A DNA stretch of 45,204 nucleotides from Lysobacteraceae bacterium (GTDB lineage: Bacteria; Pseudomonadota; Gammaproteobacteria; Xanthomonadales; Xanthomonadaceae): NCBI GenBank assembly GCA_031263725.1, contig JAISFF010000034.1, positions 1 to 45,204 on the forward strand, given 5' to 3'. The notes beneath the pieces were generated by a model. That model made no database searches, was not told the origin of the DNA, and saw nothing but the letters and a program-made list of their open reading frames with translations. Shown piece by piece: positions 18,531-27,653 of this stretch; position 1 is the first letter of the stretch; each line of letters begins with the position of its first letter. Made by a program: the position numbers and the translations under genes.

Positions 18531-18719
18531 ATGGGTAAGGGTGATCGCAAGACCGCAAAGGGCAAGCGTTACAATTCCAGCTATGGCAACTCGCGGTCTC
18601 ACGGCCTGACCAAGGCCGGGGCTGGCGCGGCTGCTCCGGTGGCCAAGAAGACGGTTGTCACCAAGGCTGGTGCCAGGAAGACGGCCGCCGCCAAGAAAGC
18701 GGCGACCAAGGCGGGGTGA
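18531..18719 (+). CDS. bTHX-like small ribosomal protein with Lys/Ala-rich extension
   Basis: The first ~25 residues, MGKGDRKTAKGKRYNSSYGN, match bTHX (30S protein THX), a tiny basic peptide that sits in the head of the small subunit. The product is 62 residues, longer than the ~25-residue Thermus protein, because of a tail built of KK, TKAG and AAKKAATKAG units that resembles histone H1-like sequences. AGGAG lies ahead of the ATG and a strong terminator follows, so the gene is its own transcription unit. Confidence 0.85.
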   Translation: MGKGDRKTAKGKRYNSSYGNSRSHGLTKAGAGAAAPVAKKTVVTKAGARKTAAAKKAATKAG

Positions 18720-18745
18720 TCCTGCCAACCGGTTGCATCCAAGAG

Positions 18746-18775
18746 AACGGCGCCCGCAGGCGCCGTTTTCATTTT
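18746..18775 (+). terminator. rho-independent terminator of the bTHX-like gene
   Basis: AACGGCGCC and GGCGCCGTT form a perfect 9-bp stem with the 4-nt loop CGCA, followed by TTCATTTT. It begins 27 bases after the stop codon. Confidence 0.85.
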
Positions 18776-18809
18776 GCCGGGTACCCGGGGTATCCCGATG
18801 CACGCCGGT

Positions 18810-19373
18810 TCAATGGCCAGTGGGGCTGCCGCGACGGCTGGCCTCGAACAGGAACCAGGTACGGCGTTCGGTCTCGTCGATCCAGTTCTCGATCAGGCTG
18901 GCGCTGGCGATATCCCGATAGCTGTCGCAGACATCATGCACTTCGCGCAGGCGCGCCGCCAGTTGCTTGTTGTCATCACGCAGCTCGGCCAGCATGTCCT
19001 GGGCCTCGACATAGTCGGCATCGTTGTCCAGAACCCGCTGCAGGCGGGCGATATGGCCGATTGAGCGCAGTGTCTGTCCGCCGATCTTGCGGATCCGCTC
19101 GGCGATCAGGTCGGTCATGGCGAACAACTGGTCGCCCTGTTCGTCCAGCAGCAGATGGTAGTCGCGGAAATGCGGGCCGCTGACATGCCAATGAAAATTC
19201 TTGGTCTTCAGGTAGAGAGCGAACACGTCGGCGAGGATGGCATTCAGGCCACCGCTGATGTCGCGCGTAGCGTTGCTCGCGAGATCGGTGGGGGTGGCCA
19301 GGGCGCTTGTTTTCAGGCGACTGGTGGATTTCTTGGAACTCTTCTGCTTTTTCTCCGGCGCTTTCTTTTTCAT
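18810..19373 (-). CDS. dps: Dps-family ferritin-like DNA protection protein
   Basis: Dps forms a 12-subunit shell that oxidises and stores iron with peroxide and coats DNA in stationary phase. The 187 residues begin with a Lys-rich tail of about 25 residues (KKKAPEKKQKSSKKS), the sort that binds DNA. The ferritin-like core carries the ferroxidase-site residues in KNFHWHVSGPHF and DEQGDQLFAMTDLIAERI. The ATG has AAAGGA upstream. The gene stands alone; no OxyR site could be identified by eye. Confidence 0.95.
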   Translation of the reverse strand: MKKKAPEKKQKSSKKSTSRLKTSALATPTDLASNATRDISGGLNAILADVFALYLKTKNFHWHVSGPHFRDYHLLLDEQGDQLFAMTDLIAERIRKIGGQTLRSIGHIARLQRVLDNDADYVEAQDMLAELRDDNKQLAARLREVHDVCDSYRDIASASLIENWIDETERRTWFLFEASRRGSPTGH

Positions 19374-19592
19374 GGCAGTTGTCCTTTCTATGATTGGAGG
19401 AGGATGACATCAATGCCGCTGAACCCTATCTGCGGCAGATAGAATGAAGTATCGCAGAGCAAGGTAAAGAACCGGTGTAAACGGAAATTCCGGTTTATTC
19501 CGGATCGCGATCAGCCGGCGCGGGACGCTGGAGAGCAATACGGTCGTCGGCAGGGGGTTGCCATGCATGCGCGGAAGCTTTGGCCTGATTGA

Positions 19593-19640
19593 CCATTGCG
19601 GATGGAGGAGGAGCGAATCCGCGCTCCTCCTCCGCAATGG
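19593..19640 (-). terminator. long hairpin immediately downstream of leuB
   Basis: Two collinear stems share one axis. CCATTGCGGA pairs with TCCGCAATGG (10 bp) and GGAGGAGCG pairs with CGCTCCTCC (9 bp). A 4-nt bulge separates them and the loop is AATCCG. It starts six bases past the leuB stop. There is no T-run, so it may act as a terminator or protect the 3' end of the mRNA. Confidence 0.55.
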
Positions 19641-19645
19641 CATCG

Positions 19646-20701
19646 TCAGATGCGCTCGATCACCGCCCGAGCGGCGGCATCGGTGGAAACGCTTGCGCCG
19701 CCCCGGGCCAGATCGCCGGTAAATATCCTGGCCTTGAGTACTTCGTCGACAGCGTGTTCGACACGGCCCGCTTCGGTGTACAGGCCGAGCGAGTAACGCA
19801 GCAGCATCGCGGTGCTGAGAATGGCGGCATAGGGGTTGGCGATGCCTTTGCCGGCGATATCGGGGGCCGAGCCATGGATCGGTTCGTAGAGTCCCGCTTC
19901 GCGGTCGCCGAGCGAGGCCGAAGGCAGCAGTCCCAGTGAACCGGCCAGCATCGATGCTTCATCGGTCAGGATGTCGCCGAACATGTTTTCGGTCACGATC
20001 ACATCGTAGTCGCGTGGCCTGGACAGCAGCAGCATGGCCATGGAATCGACCAACTGGTGTTCCGCTTTCACATCGGGAAACTCGTCCTGCATCACGCGCG
20101 CGGCGACTTCGCGCCACAGACGCGAGGTTTCCAGGACATTGGCCTTGTCCACGGAAACCAGGTGCTTGCGCCGTTGTTGTGCCAGCTTGCCGGCAACGCG
20201 AACCACGCGCTCGATTTCCGGGATGCTGTAGGTGCAAAGATCGCTGGCGCTGTCGGCGGTGCGGGTTTTCTCGCCGAAGTAAATACCGCCGGTCAATTCC
20301 CTGACCACCATGATGTCCACGCCCTGCAGCAGCTCGGCCTTGATCGGAGAAGCATCGAGCGCGGCGGGATGGGGACGTACTGGGCGCAGGTTGGCGAACA
20401 GGCCAAGCGCGCGGCGGATGGCCAGCAGGCCTTGTTCGGGACGAACCTTGGCATTCGGGTCCGACCACTTGGGGCCGCCCACGGCACCCAGCAGCACGGC
20501 GTCGGCCTGCTGCGCCGCTTCGAGCGTGCTCCTGGGCAACGGCTCGCCGGTCTTGTCGATGGCGATGCCACCGATATCGTATTCCTGAAAATCGAACTGA
20601 TGATCGTGACGCTGGGCAACGGCCTTGAGCACGGCGACAGCCGCGGAGGCCACCTCGGGGCCGATGCCATCTCCCGGAAGAACGACAATACGCGCTTGCA
20701 T
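19646..20701 (-). CDS. leuB: 3-isopropylmalate dehydrogenase
   Basis: LeuB oxidises and decarboxylates 3-isopropylmalate to 2-oxoisocaproate with NAD+, the third committed step of leucine synthesis, in the cytosol. The 351 residues show the family motifs: GDGIGPEV at the N-terminus, the substrate-binding [27 protein letters not shown] with the catalytic Lys, [12 protein letters not shown] with the metal-binding Asp residues, and [23 protein letters not shown] lies ahead of the ATG. It is not next to leuC or leuD, which often precede it, and has its own long upstream space. Confidence 0.97.
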   Translation of the reverse strand: MQARIVVLPGDGIGPEVASAAVAVLKAVAQRHDHQFDFQEYDIGGIAIDKTGEPLPRSTLEAAQQADAVLLGAVGGPKWSDPNAKVRPEQGLLAIRRALGLFANLRPVRPHPAALDASPIKAELLQGVDIMVVRELTGGIYFGEKTRTADSASDLCTYSIPEIERVVRVAGKLAQQRRKHLVSVDKANVLETSRLWREVAARVMQDEFPDVKAEHQLVDSMAMLLLSRPRDYDVIVTENMFGDILTDEASMLAGSLGLLPSASLGDREAGLYEPIHGSAPDIAGKGIANPYAAILSTAMLLRYSLGLYTEAGRVEHAVDEVLKARIFTGDLARGGASVSTDAAARAVIERI

Positions 20702-21366
20702 GAGGCTGATCCCTGTATATCCGCGGTGACGGTAAGGCCGGGAATATTGCCATAAACGGCGGGTTTACGCGCTGGCATCGGCAGTGCTTCCGGTGATGCC
20801 GCGATTTCAATCAGGCGATATCGTCGGGCTCGGCCCATCGTCCCGGAACGTCGATGACCAATGATCGCAATCTCCACCACTTTGAAGAGCGTACACCCCC
20901 GTACCGTCATCAGGCCGAATGACCAATGGCCCAGGCGCGAGGGCAGAGCGTATCCGAACGGTCGGCCCGGGCGGGAGCGGTCAAGGAGCAAGCCGGGCCA
21001 GGCCGCCTTTGCCGGGCAGGGAGCGCACCGGGATGAACGAAGGCGCCGGAATCCGGCAGTACGCTTGCGGCGACGGCAAAACGGAGTCTGGTCTTTGTAT
21101 CCCTGGGCGCATTCCAGTACACTGCGCGCCAGATTGCACAGCGGTTTGCCGTTTCCCAACCGGATACGCCGGCGCGCTCGGATCGAATCCGATGCCGCCC
21201 GCCTCCAAGTCCGACATCTTTCCTCATGCATTCCGGTCACCGCTTTGGTGACAGCTCTTTCTCGCAGCGCGGTTCAACGGGAACGCTCCGAGTCATTCGA
21301 TCAGTTCGATCGAGCGCATCCGCTCCGGCGGATGGCGTTTCATTTTGTTTTCTGGAGTGTTTTCCA
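20702..21366. other. intergenic region between divergent leuB and rhlE
   Basis: This 665-bp space has no convincing gene: candidate frames lack a ribosome site and any recognisable protein. It contains a good sigma70-like promoter for the helicase gene near 21095 and so about 235 nt of untranslated leader. The leuB promoter must be in the left part. Confidence 0.5.
21095..21123 (+). promoter_or_regulatory. sigma70-like promoter for the DEAD-box helicase gene
   Basis: TTGTAT, a 17-bp spacer and TACACT form a good -35/-10 pair. If used, transcription starts around 21130 and leaves a leader of about 235 nt before the helicase ATG. Confidence 0.45.
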
Positions 21367-22743
21367 ATGTCGTTCGAATCATTGGGCCTTTCGCCCTTCC
21401 TGCTGCGCGCGCTGGCGGAGCTGGACTATACAACCCCGACCCCGATCCAGAGCCAGGCGATTCCGCTGGCTCTGGAGGGCCATGACCTGCTTGCGGGCGC
21501 GCAGACCGGTACCGGCAAGACCGCCGCGTTCGGACTGCCGTTGCTGCAGCATCTGGGCACTTCGCCGCAGGTCGTCGATGGCGGCCGGCGCAAGCCGCGC
21601 GCGCTGATCCTGACTCCCACGCGCGAACTGGCGCTGCAAGTGCATGAAAGCCTGCGCGACTACAGCAAGTATCTGCGCATTCCCAGCGCCACGATCTACG
21701 GTGGCGTCGGCATGGGGCCGCAGCTGGATGCATTGCGCCGTGGCGTGGATCTGCTGATCGCCTGCCCGGGACGCTTGCTCGACCATATGGAACGCCGCAG
21801 CGTGGATCTGTCGGGTATCGAGATCCTGGTGCTGGACGAAGCCGACCGCATGCTCGATATGGGATTCCTGCCATCGATCAAGCGCATCCTGGCCAAATTG
21901 CCGGAACGGAACCGGCAGACGCTGCTGTTCTCGGCCACCTTCGAGGAAAGCATCAAGCAACTGGCGCTGGAATTCATGCATGCGCCGCGCCAGGTCCAGG
22001 TCACGCCGCGCAATACCGTGGCCGAAACCATCAGTCATCGCGTGCACCCGGTGGATGACTCGCGCAAGCGCGAGCTGCTGCTGCATCTGCTGGCGGCCGA
22101 TACGCGCATCCAGACCCTGGTGTTCGGCCGGACCAAACACGGTTGCGACAAATTGATCAAGTTCATCGAGTGCGCCGGAATCAAGGCCGCGGCGATCCAC
22201 GGCAACAAGAGCCAGGGCGCGCGCGTCCGGGCGCTGAAGGATTTCAAGGCCGGTCGTATCAATGTGCTGGTGGCGACCGACATCGCCGCGCGTGGCATCG
22301 ATATCGACCAGTTGCCGCGAGTGATCAACTACGATCTGCCGATGGTGCCGGAGGACTATGTGCACCGGATCGGCCGCACGGGCCGCAATGGTTCGCAGGG
22401 CGAGGCGATTTCGCTGGTGACGCAGGACGAAGCCAGGCTGCTGCGCGCCATCACGCGCATGCTCGATCAGGATGTGGAGATCCGTGACATTGCCGGCTTC
22501 GAGCCGCAGAAGCCGATCCGCTGGGGCAACAGCAATCCGCCGGACGAGCGTTCGGGCGGCACACCGCGCAAGCGCGGCCGCGGAGCCGCGGCTGGCCGGA
22601 GCGCGGCGGCTCCTCAGCCGCGTCATGCGCATGCGGGAGCCAAGAAACACGAGGGCGGACCGCGCGAAAGCGACCGCAAGCAAATGGGACGCCGGCGTCG
22701 CGGTGGCGACAATGGTTCGCGCCGTGGCGGCAGGACCGATTGA
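21367..22743 (+). CDS. rhlE: RhlE-type DEAD-box RNA helicase
   Basis: An ATP-dependent RNA helicase of 458 residues. Motifs run in order: the Q motif [12 protein letters not shown], motif [20 protein letters not shown], motif [16 protein letters not shown], motif III FSATF, then in the second RecA domain [11 protein letters not shown] and the arginine-finger motif HRIGRTGR. The C-terminus (about 385-458) is basic and low-complexity ([28 protein letters not shown]), which gives loose RNA binding. RhlE proteins work in ribosome assembly and RNA decay. GGAG precedes the ATG. The long leader suggests post-transcriptional or cold control, as known for related helicases. Confidence 0.93.
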   Translation: MSFESLGLSPFLLRALAELDYTTPTPIQSQAIPLALEGHDLLAGAQTGTGKTAAFGLPLLQHLGTSPQVVDGGRRKPRALILTPTRELALQVHESLRDYSKYLRIPSATIYGGVGMGPQLDALRRGVDLLIACPGRLLDHMERRSVDLSGIEILVLDEADRMLDMGFLPSIKRILAKLPERNRQTLLFSATFEESIKQLALEFMHAPRQVQVTPRNTVAETISHRVHPVDDSRKRELLLHLLAADTRIQTLVFGRTKHGCDKLIKFIECAGIKAAAIHGNKSQGARVRALKDFKAGRINVLVATDIAARGIDIDQLPRVINYDLPMVPEDYVHRIGRTGRNGSQGEAISLVTQDEARLLRAITRMLDQDVEIRDIAGFEPQKPIRWGNSNPPDERSGGTPRKRGRGAAAGRSAAAPQPRHAHAGAKKHEGGPRESDRKQMGRRRRGGDNGSRRGGRTD

Positions 22744-22951
22744 TACGGCGCCTTGCCCGAAGACATGACGGCGGCGATAAGCGCCGCCGCCATCCCGGGC
22801 TTCCATGGGAAATACCAGATGCTTGCGATCGAAATCGCAAGAGCTTCGTCAGTTGGCCCGCTCCCGCAACTGCGCCAAACGATCGATATTCATCCGCATG
22901 GGGCAGTGCTCGAACATTGGCGAGCCGATGCTTCCGGCCGGACGATTCGCC

Positions 22952-23983
22952 TCAGGGGACCAGTACCGCGCGTCCCCGAATCTTGCCGTCGCGCAGACGC
23001 TGGTAGACATCCACTGCTTGCTCCAGCGGGAACTGCTCCACCTCGGCACGGATGCGGCCCTGTTCGGCCAGCGCGATGACTTCCATCAGTTCGGTGCGCG
23101 AGCCCCAGTAGGGGATGGTCACCTGGCAGCCATACGGCGGGTTGTTGGCCGAATAATGGATGGTGCCACCGCCCAGGCCGACCACGGTCATGCGGCTGCC
23201 GCGTCCGACGATGTGGGTGCACAGATCGATGGTCGGCTGTACGCCGACGAAATCCAATGCCAGCACCGCGCCGCGTGGACCGGTGATCTTGCGGATGGCT
23301 TCGGCTGCGGCCTTGCCGTCGCGTGTATTCACGGCGTGCTTGACGCCGAGTTCGCGCGCGTGCGCCAGTTTGCTGTCATCGATGTCGCCGGCGATCAATT
23401 GTGCCGGAGTCAATGCCTGCAGCAACTGCACCGCCATATGCCCCAGGCCGCCGATGCCGATTGCGACCACGGTGGTATCGGGCGTCAGCAGGGGCAGGGC
23501 CATCTTGATGGCATGGTAGGGCGTCAGCGCGGCATCGCTGAGCGGGGCCGCCATCACCGGATCGAGCTTGCCCAGCGGCACCAGCAGGCGCGGCGAAGGG
23601 ACCAGCAGATAATCGGCCATGCCGCCATCGGAGCCGAGACCGCCACCGAGGCTGGGCATGCTGGCATGGTTCTCGCAGTAGTTTTCCGCGGATGTCTGAC
23701 AGGTATGGCAGTGTCCGCAGCCCCAGGGGCCGTAAACGGCGACCGGGTCGCCTTCCTTCCAGCCGCGGACGCCGTCGCCGCGCTTGGCGATCCAGCCGGC
23801 ATTCTCGTGGCCGAGCGTGAAAGGGCCTTTCAGTCCCAGTTCTTCGTCCATGACATGCAGGTCGGAATGGCAGACCCCGGCGCCACCGATCTTGACCAGT
23901 ACCTCGCCCGGACCCGGCGCGGGTACGGGGACATCGACGATTTCCGGGGGATGTCCTACTCCAACGAATCGAACGGCTTTCAT
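22952..23983 (-). CDS. zinc-dependent alcohol dehydrogenase (MDR superfamily)
   Basis: The 343-residue enzyme oxidises alcohols with NAD(P)+. Catalytic-zinc ligands are the Cys in AGVCHSDLHVMD and the His-Glu pair in LGHENAG; the structural-zinc cysteines are in CGHCHTCQTSAENYC. The Rossmann motif GIGGLGHMAVQLLQ lies near residue 175. The start MKAVRFVGVG is typical and is preceded by GGAGG. The substrate cannot be told from sequence; the arrangement resembles AdhP-like ethanol/propanol dehydrogenases. No partner genes are adjacent. Confidence 0.93.
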   Translation of the reverse strand: MKAVRFVGVGHPPEIVDVPVPAPGPGEVLVKIGGAGVCHSDLHVMDEELGLKGPFTLGHENAGWIAKRGDGVRGWKEGDPVAVYGPWGCGHCHTCQTSAENYCENHASMPSLGGGLGSDGGMADYLLVPSPRLLVPLGKLDPVMAAPLSDAALTPYHAIKMALPLLTPDTTVVAIGIGGLGHMAVQLLQALTPAQLIAGDIDDSKLAHARELGVKHAVNTRDGKAAAEAIRKITGPRGAVLALDFVGVQPTIDLCTHIVGRGSRMTVVGLGGGTIHYSANNPPYGCQVTIPYWGSRTELMEVIALAEQGRIRAEVEQFPLEQAVDVYQRLRDGKIRGRAVLVP

Positions 23984-24316
23984 GGTGGTGCCTCCAGGGG
24001 AGTGTTTGGAAAATGGATGCCCGCCATGATAGGAGCGCATCAAGTAATGCGGGATAAGTTGTATGGCGACATGGCGAATCCGAACGCAGTGTTGCGCATG
24101 CGCGCACGGTAGCGATGAAATCGTTCTCCGCCTCCGGGCGAACTGTTTCGCGGTCGTCCATGAGGCATGTGCGGGATGCCGACAAGGCCGGCGCAGGATC
24201 GGGCGGAGTTTGCTCCGTCCACGATCGTGCATGGCGAACAATACCGTGCGAATACGCGACTCATGATGGCGCTGCGCAGCGGCGCCGTGTTTGCTTGCGC
24301 TGACTGGAGAGTCGGT
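23984..24316. other. intergenic region upstream of the alcohol dehydrogenase
   Basis: No gene is supported in these 333 bp. The end near 24262-24282 holds a GC-rich self-complementary stretch (GGCGC...GCGCC with GCTGC/GCAGC inside) that could end the lipoprotein gene transcript, but it lacks a T-run. Confidence 0.45.
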
Positions 24317-25000
24317 TCAGGGGCCAGGCGGCGGCGGCTCGCTCTCCGGCAATCCCAGCAGTTCCGTCGCGATCAGGCCGGAGCAGAAGCGCCCGTTTTT
24401 TTCCACATACTCCTTGAGCAGGGCCGCTTGATTCTGCAGAAGCTGCGTCATGGATGGAGGGTCATCATCTTCGCCCTGGACCGATCTGCACTCCATTTCG
24501 GCGATGACATTCCGTTGCGCGGCGTCGATCAGCCGAAAATGAGCGCCATATGCGATCCGGTAGCGCGACCAGTCCGATGGCAGATAATTCATCATCCATA
24601 CGATCGTTTTCACGTCCAGCAGATAGTCGGTTCCGGGATACGACGCGATCAGACTGCCGATCCGGTCGCTGCGCACGGCATGGGTCGACGCAACCCGGAA
24701 CATGCCGTGGCTTTCGATCAATCGATCCGTCAGGCTCGTTCCTATCTGGCGGGCGGGGTCGTCGATGCCAAATTTCCGGGCGATGGCATTGCCGGCGTTT
24801 TCCATCGAGGCCACGCCGAACGGGCCGAACATGGTTTTGCCGGCCGTCATGGCGGTGAAGTCGGCGTTCGCGCGCTGGGCCAGCGCGATGGTTTTTCCGC
24901 TCAGCGCGGAAGCGTGTTCCGGTGACAGCGGTTTTGTGGCGATGGAGTTGCAGCCGCACAAAGCGGACGCCAGGAGCAAAGCCAGGACTGGTCTGGTCAC
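24317..25000 (-). CDS. putative lipoprotein of unknown function
   Basis: I do not recognise the family. The 227 residues begin at a GTG and carry a lipoprotein signal peptide; the likely lipidated residue is Cys17 in SALCGCNS, with an unusual Cys at the -2 position. The rest has no membrane segments, so an outer-membrane-anchored periplasmic protein is likely. Segments such as GTDYLLDVKTIVWMMNYLP and VIAEMECRS look like alternating beta-strands. It lies downstream of fbp on the same strand, but a strong hairpin separates them. Confidence 0.72.
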   Translation of the reverse strand: MTRPVLALLLASALCGCNSIATKPLSPEHASALSGKTIALAQRANADFTAMTAGKTMFGPFGVASMENAGNAIARKFGIDDPARQIGTSLTDRLIESHGMFRVASTHAVRSDRIGSLIASYPGTDYLLDVKTIVWMMNYLPSDWSRYRIAYGAHFRLIDAAQRNVIAEMECRSVQGEDDDPPSMTQLLQNQAALLKEYVEKNGRFCSGLIATELLGLPESEPPPPGP

Positions 25001-25050
25001 ATGTTTTCCTCTGGAGAATGGCCCCTAATTCATTGCCGTCCAATATACAT

Positions 25051-25090
25051 CGGGCCAGGGCGCGCGATTGCCGCCGCCGACCCTGGCCCG
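25051..25090 (-). terminator. hairpin downstream of fbp
   Basis: CGGGCCAGGG and CCCTGGCCCG form a perfect 10-bp stem with a 20-nt loop, 36 bases after the fbp stop and just before the lipoprotein gene. No T-run follows, so the role as terminator is probable rather than certain. Confidence 0.45.
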
Positions 25091-25126
25091 GATGGGATCG
25101 GCCGTGGCGCCTGTCCCGGCGCAGGT

Positions 25127-26134
25127 TCAATCCGCCTGGGTGTGATAGCGAACGGCCGCGGCCACTTCGTTTTTGGAACCGAGGAATACCGGCACCCGCT
25201 GATGCAACTGATCCGGCTGGATATCGAGGATGCGCTCGCGTCCGTTGTACGCGGCGCCGCCGGCCTGTTCCACCAGCATGCCCATCGGGTTGGCTTCGTA
25301 CATCAGGCGCAGCTTGCCGGGCTTGGACGGATCCTTCTTGTCCCAAGGGTAGATGAAGATGCCGCCGCGGGTCAGGATACGGTGCACGTCCGCGACCATG
25401 CTGGCGATCCAGCGCATGTTGAAATCCTGGCCGCGCGGTCCTTCCCTGCCTGCCAGCAGGTCGTCCACATACTGCTGCATCGGCGTTTCCCAATGCCGGT
25501 GGTTGGACATGTTGATCGCGAATTCGCGGGTGTCCTCGGGAATGCGGATGTCGCGCTGGGTGAGCACGAACAAGCCCTGCTCGCGGTCCAGGGTAAAGGC
25601 ATGGGTACCGTGGCCGATGGTCAGCGCGAACATGGTGCTCGGCCCGTAGATGCAGTAGCCGGCGGCCACCTGTCGCCGGCCCGGCTGCAGGAAATGCTCG
25701 TCGGTGGCGGCATTGATGCCTTCCGGGCAACGCAGCACCGAGAAGATGGTGCCGACCGAGACATTGACATCGATGTTCGAACTGCCGTCCAGGGGGTCGA
25801 ACAGAAGCAGGAAGTTGCCGCGCGGATAGATGTCCGGCACCGGCTGGCAATGATCCATTTCCTCGGAGGCGCACGCCGCCAGATGGCCGCCCCAGGCATT
25901 GGCTTCGAGCAGGATCTCGTTGCTGAGCACGTCCAGTTTCTTCTGTACCTCGCCCTGGATGTTGCCGGTTCCCGCATCGCCCAGCGCGCCGCCCAGCGCA
26001 CCTTTGCTCACGGTGATGGCGATGCTGGTGCAGGCGCGCGCGACGATGGCGATCAGCTGGCGCAGATCGGCGCTGATATGGCCCAGGTGCTGTTCTTCGA
26101 TCAGAAAGCGGGTCAGGGATATTCTTTGGGACAT
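25127..26134 (-). CDS. fbp: class 1 fructose-1,6-bisphosphatase
   Basis: Fbp removes the 1-phosphate from fructose-1,6-bisphosphate, the committed step of gluconeogenesis, using Mg2+. The 335 residues contain the metal-site motif [18 protein letters not shown], the acidic pair in ACASEEMDH and the substrate-binding [14 protein letters not shown] near the C-terminus. The start [16 protein letters not shown] aligns with the usual N-terminus; an in-frame ATG 16 codons earlier gives an unlikely extension. The ribosome site is weak. It stands as a single gene between the YegP cluster and the lipoprotein. Confidence 0.97.
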   Translation of the reverse strand: MSQRISLTRFLIEEQHLGHISADLRQLIAIVARACTSIAITVSKGALGGALGDAGTGNIQGEVQKKLDVLSNEILLEANAWGGHLAACASEEMDHCQPVPDIYPRGNFLLLFDPLDGSSNIDVNVSVGTIFSVLRCPEGINAATDEHFLQPGRRQVAAGYCIYGPSTMFALTIGHGTHAFTLDREQGLFVLTQRDIRIPEDTREFAINMSNHRHWETPMQQYVDDLLAGREGPRGQDFNMRWIASMVADVHRILTRGGIFIYPWDKKDPSKPGKLRLMYEANPMGMLVEQAGGAAYNGRERILDIQPDQLHQRVPVFLGSKNEVAAAVRYHTQAD

Positions 26135-26341
26135 GGGATCCACAGAGGAGGATGAAGTGAATAGAATCGCGACATCCGCCATGCGGTGATGAGCGAGGGC
26201 GCCATTATAGGCTGGGGAGCCGCGGGATGCTGGGCCGTTTCGGCGTCGGGCCGCCTTGTCTCGGGGTGCCGTGGTCGGAACCGTGGCCGTGTGAATCGCA
26301 GAGGGACAAAAGCCCCTGCCGGATATGTCGGCAGCGAAACA

Positions 26342-26375
26342 GCGCCGGCCCCGCTTGCGAACGCGGCGCCGGCGC
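26342..26375 (-). terminator. GC-rich hairpin downstream of first yegP-like gene
   Basis: GCGCCGGC and GCCGGCGC pair over 8 bp, with a further CCGC/GCGG inside a one-base mismatch and the loop TTGCGAAC. It begins 8 bases past the gene stop. No T-run follows. Confidence 0.5.
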
Positions 26376-26383
26376 CTGGGCGA

Positions 26384-26722
26384 TCAGGCCGAAGTCGGAT
26401 CGTGGATCACGCTGGTCTTGCCGTTGGTCTTGACCGATTCGATGCCGGCATCGCGGGAAGCGGTACTGGCGTACATCTGGCTGGTACCGATGACTTGGTG
26501 ATTGGCGGCTTTCAGAGTGAAATAGAACTTGCCGTTGGAGGCTTGCCCTCTGGCATAACGTTCATCCATGGAACAGTTGTTTTGAACGGAAACGATGCCG
26601 GCTTCGGCCGACTTCTTCGCCTGGTACATCTCGCTGTTGAGGATGATCTCGCCGTTTCCGGCTTTGAGAATGAAATAGAACTGGCCATCTTTGGCTTTTC
26701 TCAGTTCGAACGCACCGGCCAT
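26384..26722 (-). CDS. YegP/DUF1508 family protein (copy 1)
   Basis: The 112-residue protein is two tandem DUF1508 repeats. Repeat 1 is MAGAFELRKAKDGQFYFIL with ILNSEMYQAKKSAEAGIVSV, and repeat 2 contains GKFYFTLKAANHQVIGTSQM. Each folds as a small alpha/beta unit; no activity is established for the family. GGGAG sits eight bases before the ATG. A second copy of the same length and layout lies 930 bp away on the same strand, with a cysteine hydrolase between them. Confidence 0.9.
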   Translation of the reverse strand: MAGAFELRKAKDGQFYFILKAGNGEIILNSEMYQAKKSAEAGIVSVQNNCSMDERYARGQASNGKFYFTLKAANHQVIGTSQMYASTASRDAGIESVKTNGKTSVIHDPTSA

Positions 26723-26885
26723 ATCAACATCTCCCAAGTGGAGGGTGGATGGGGGAATCGCAGATTCGCACCGGTCTGCCCACAACGGACCCGATAGCCG
26801 ACGCGAACCAGCCATGTTGTAGCAGATAATTGGATAACCAGGCCACGAACGTGGCCGGCGGATGCAGGCGGAGTTGGGGGCGGTG

Positions 26886-27488
26886 TCATCTCCGGGCAAC
26901 GGTGACCAGGCTTGGCGAGTCGAAGATCGCTGCGGGAGCAATGACCGGCTCATCCAGGGGGACGTTCGCCCCGTAGCGTTCGCGCAATTTGGCGCGGACG
27001 GCGGGGGAGTCGAGAGCGAAGTCCCCAAGACGGCTCGGCGGTGCCAGTTCGATCCGCAGGGCGTCGCGATACAGCTTCCATACCAGTTCGGAGCAATAGA
27101 TGCGCCGGTCCGACCAGGCGAAGGCGAGGTCGTAGGGCTTGCCTTCGAAGCGGCGCGCGGCCGCATGCAGCCGCGCAATGGCCTGCGGATCCGGCGGGGG
27201 ATCCAGGCGCTTGACTACATAGTGTCCACCCACGCCACGGTCCAGCCATTCCCGCAGCGGCGTGTAGCGCACCGTCCGTGCCGCTTCGAACACATGCGGC
27301 TGACCATCGCGCATCAGTACGACGCCCATGTGGCTGTATGGCGAGCGGGTCGCCTGCTGGATCGCCAGACTTTGCGCCGAGCGGGACGTATGGAAGACGA
27401 TATCGCCTTCCTGGGGTACATACGGCCCGGCACAGGCACCCAGAGCCAGGGAGCACAGGCCGAACAGAAGCAGACGGAACAGGGACAT
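26886..27488 (-). CDS. YiiX/YebB-like papain-fold cysteine hydrolase, lipoprotein
   Basis: The 200-residue protein has a signal peptide with the lipobox SLALGAC (Cys about residue 19), so it is probably membrane-anchored and periplasmic. The core matches permuted papain-fold amidases of the YiiX/YebB (NlpC/P60-like) group: PQEGDIVFHTS, the His in SPYSHMGVVL, and the nucleophile Cys in RRIYCSELVWKLY. Such enzymes hydrolyse amide or ester bonds; the substrate here is unknown (peptidoglycan, lipid or protein are possible). The start MSLFRLLLFG was taken because it gives a clean signal peptide. It lies between two YegP-like genes. Confidence 0.85.
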   Translation of the reverse strand: MSLFRLLLFGLCSLALGACAGPYVPQEGDIVFHTSRSAQSLAIQQATRSPYSHMGVVLMRDGQPHVFEAARTVRYTPLREWLDRGVGGHYVVKRLDPPPDPQAIARLHAAARRFEGKPYDLAFAWSDRRIYCSELVWKLYRDALRIELAPPSRLGDFALDSPAVRAKLRERYGANVPLDEPVIAPAAIFDSPSLVTVARR

Positions 27489-27653
27489 GACCGGAGGGAC
27501 TCGACGCGGACCGGATGCCACCATAGTCGGCGCATGTGAGGTCGCGAAGAAGTGGCCAGTCCTGTCAGGGCGTCCGATGGACCGGGTATCCGGGGCAGGC
27601 GGCGCGGTCCCGGATGTCGCGGCAGAGGCATCGCGACCGGTGGCGGACCGGGA

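Noticed and set aside
19410-19643. A 77-residue minus-strand frame between dps and leuB
   Set aside because: No ribosome site or recognisable sequence, and it overlaps the leuB hairpin.
26723-27178. An N-terminal extension of the first YegP-like protein
   Set aside because: It would overlap the YiiX-like gene, and the shorter start has a proper ribosome site and matches the second copy in length.
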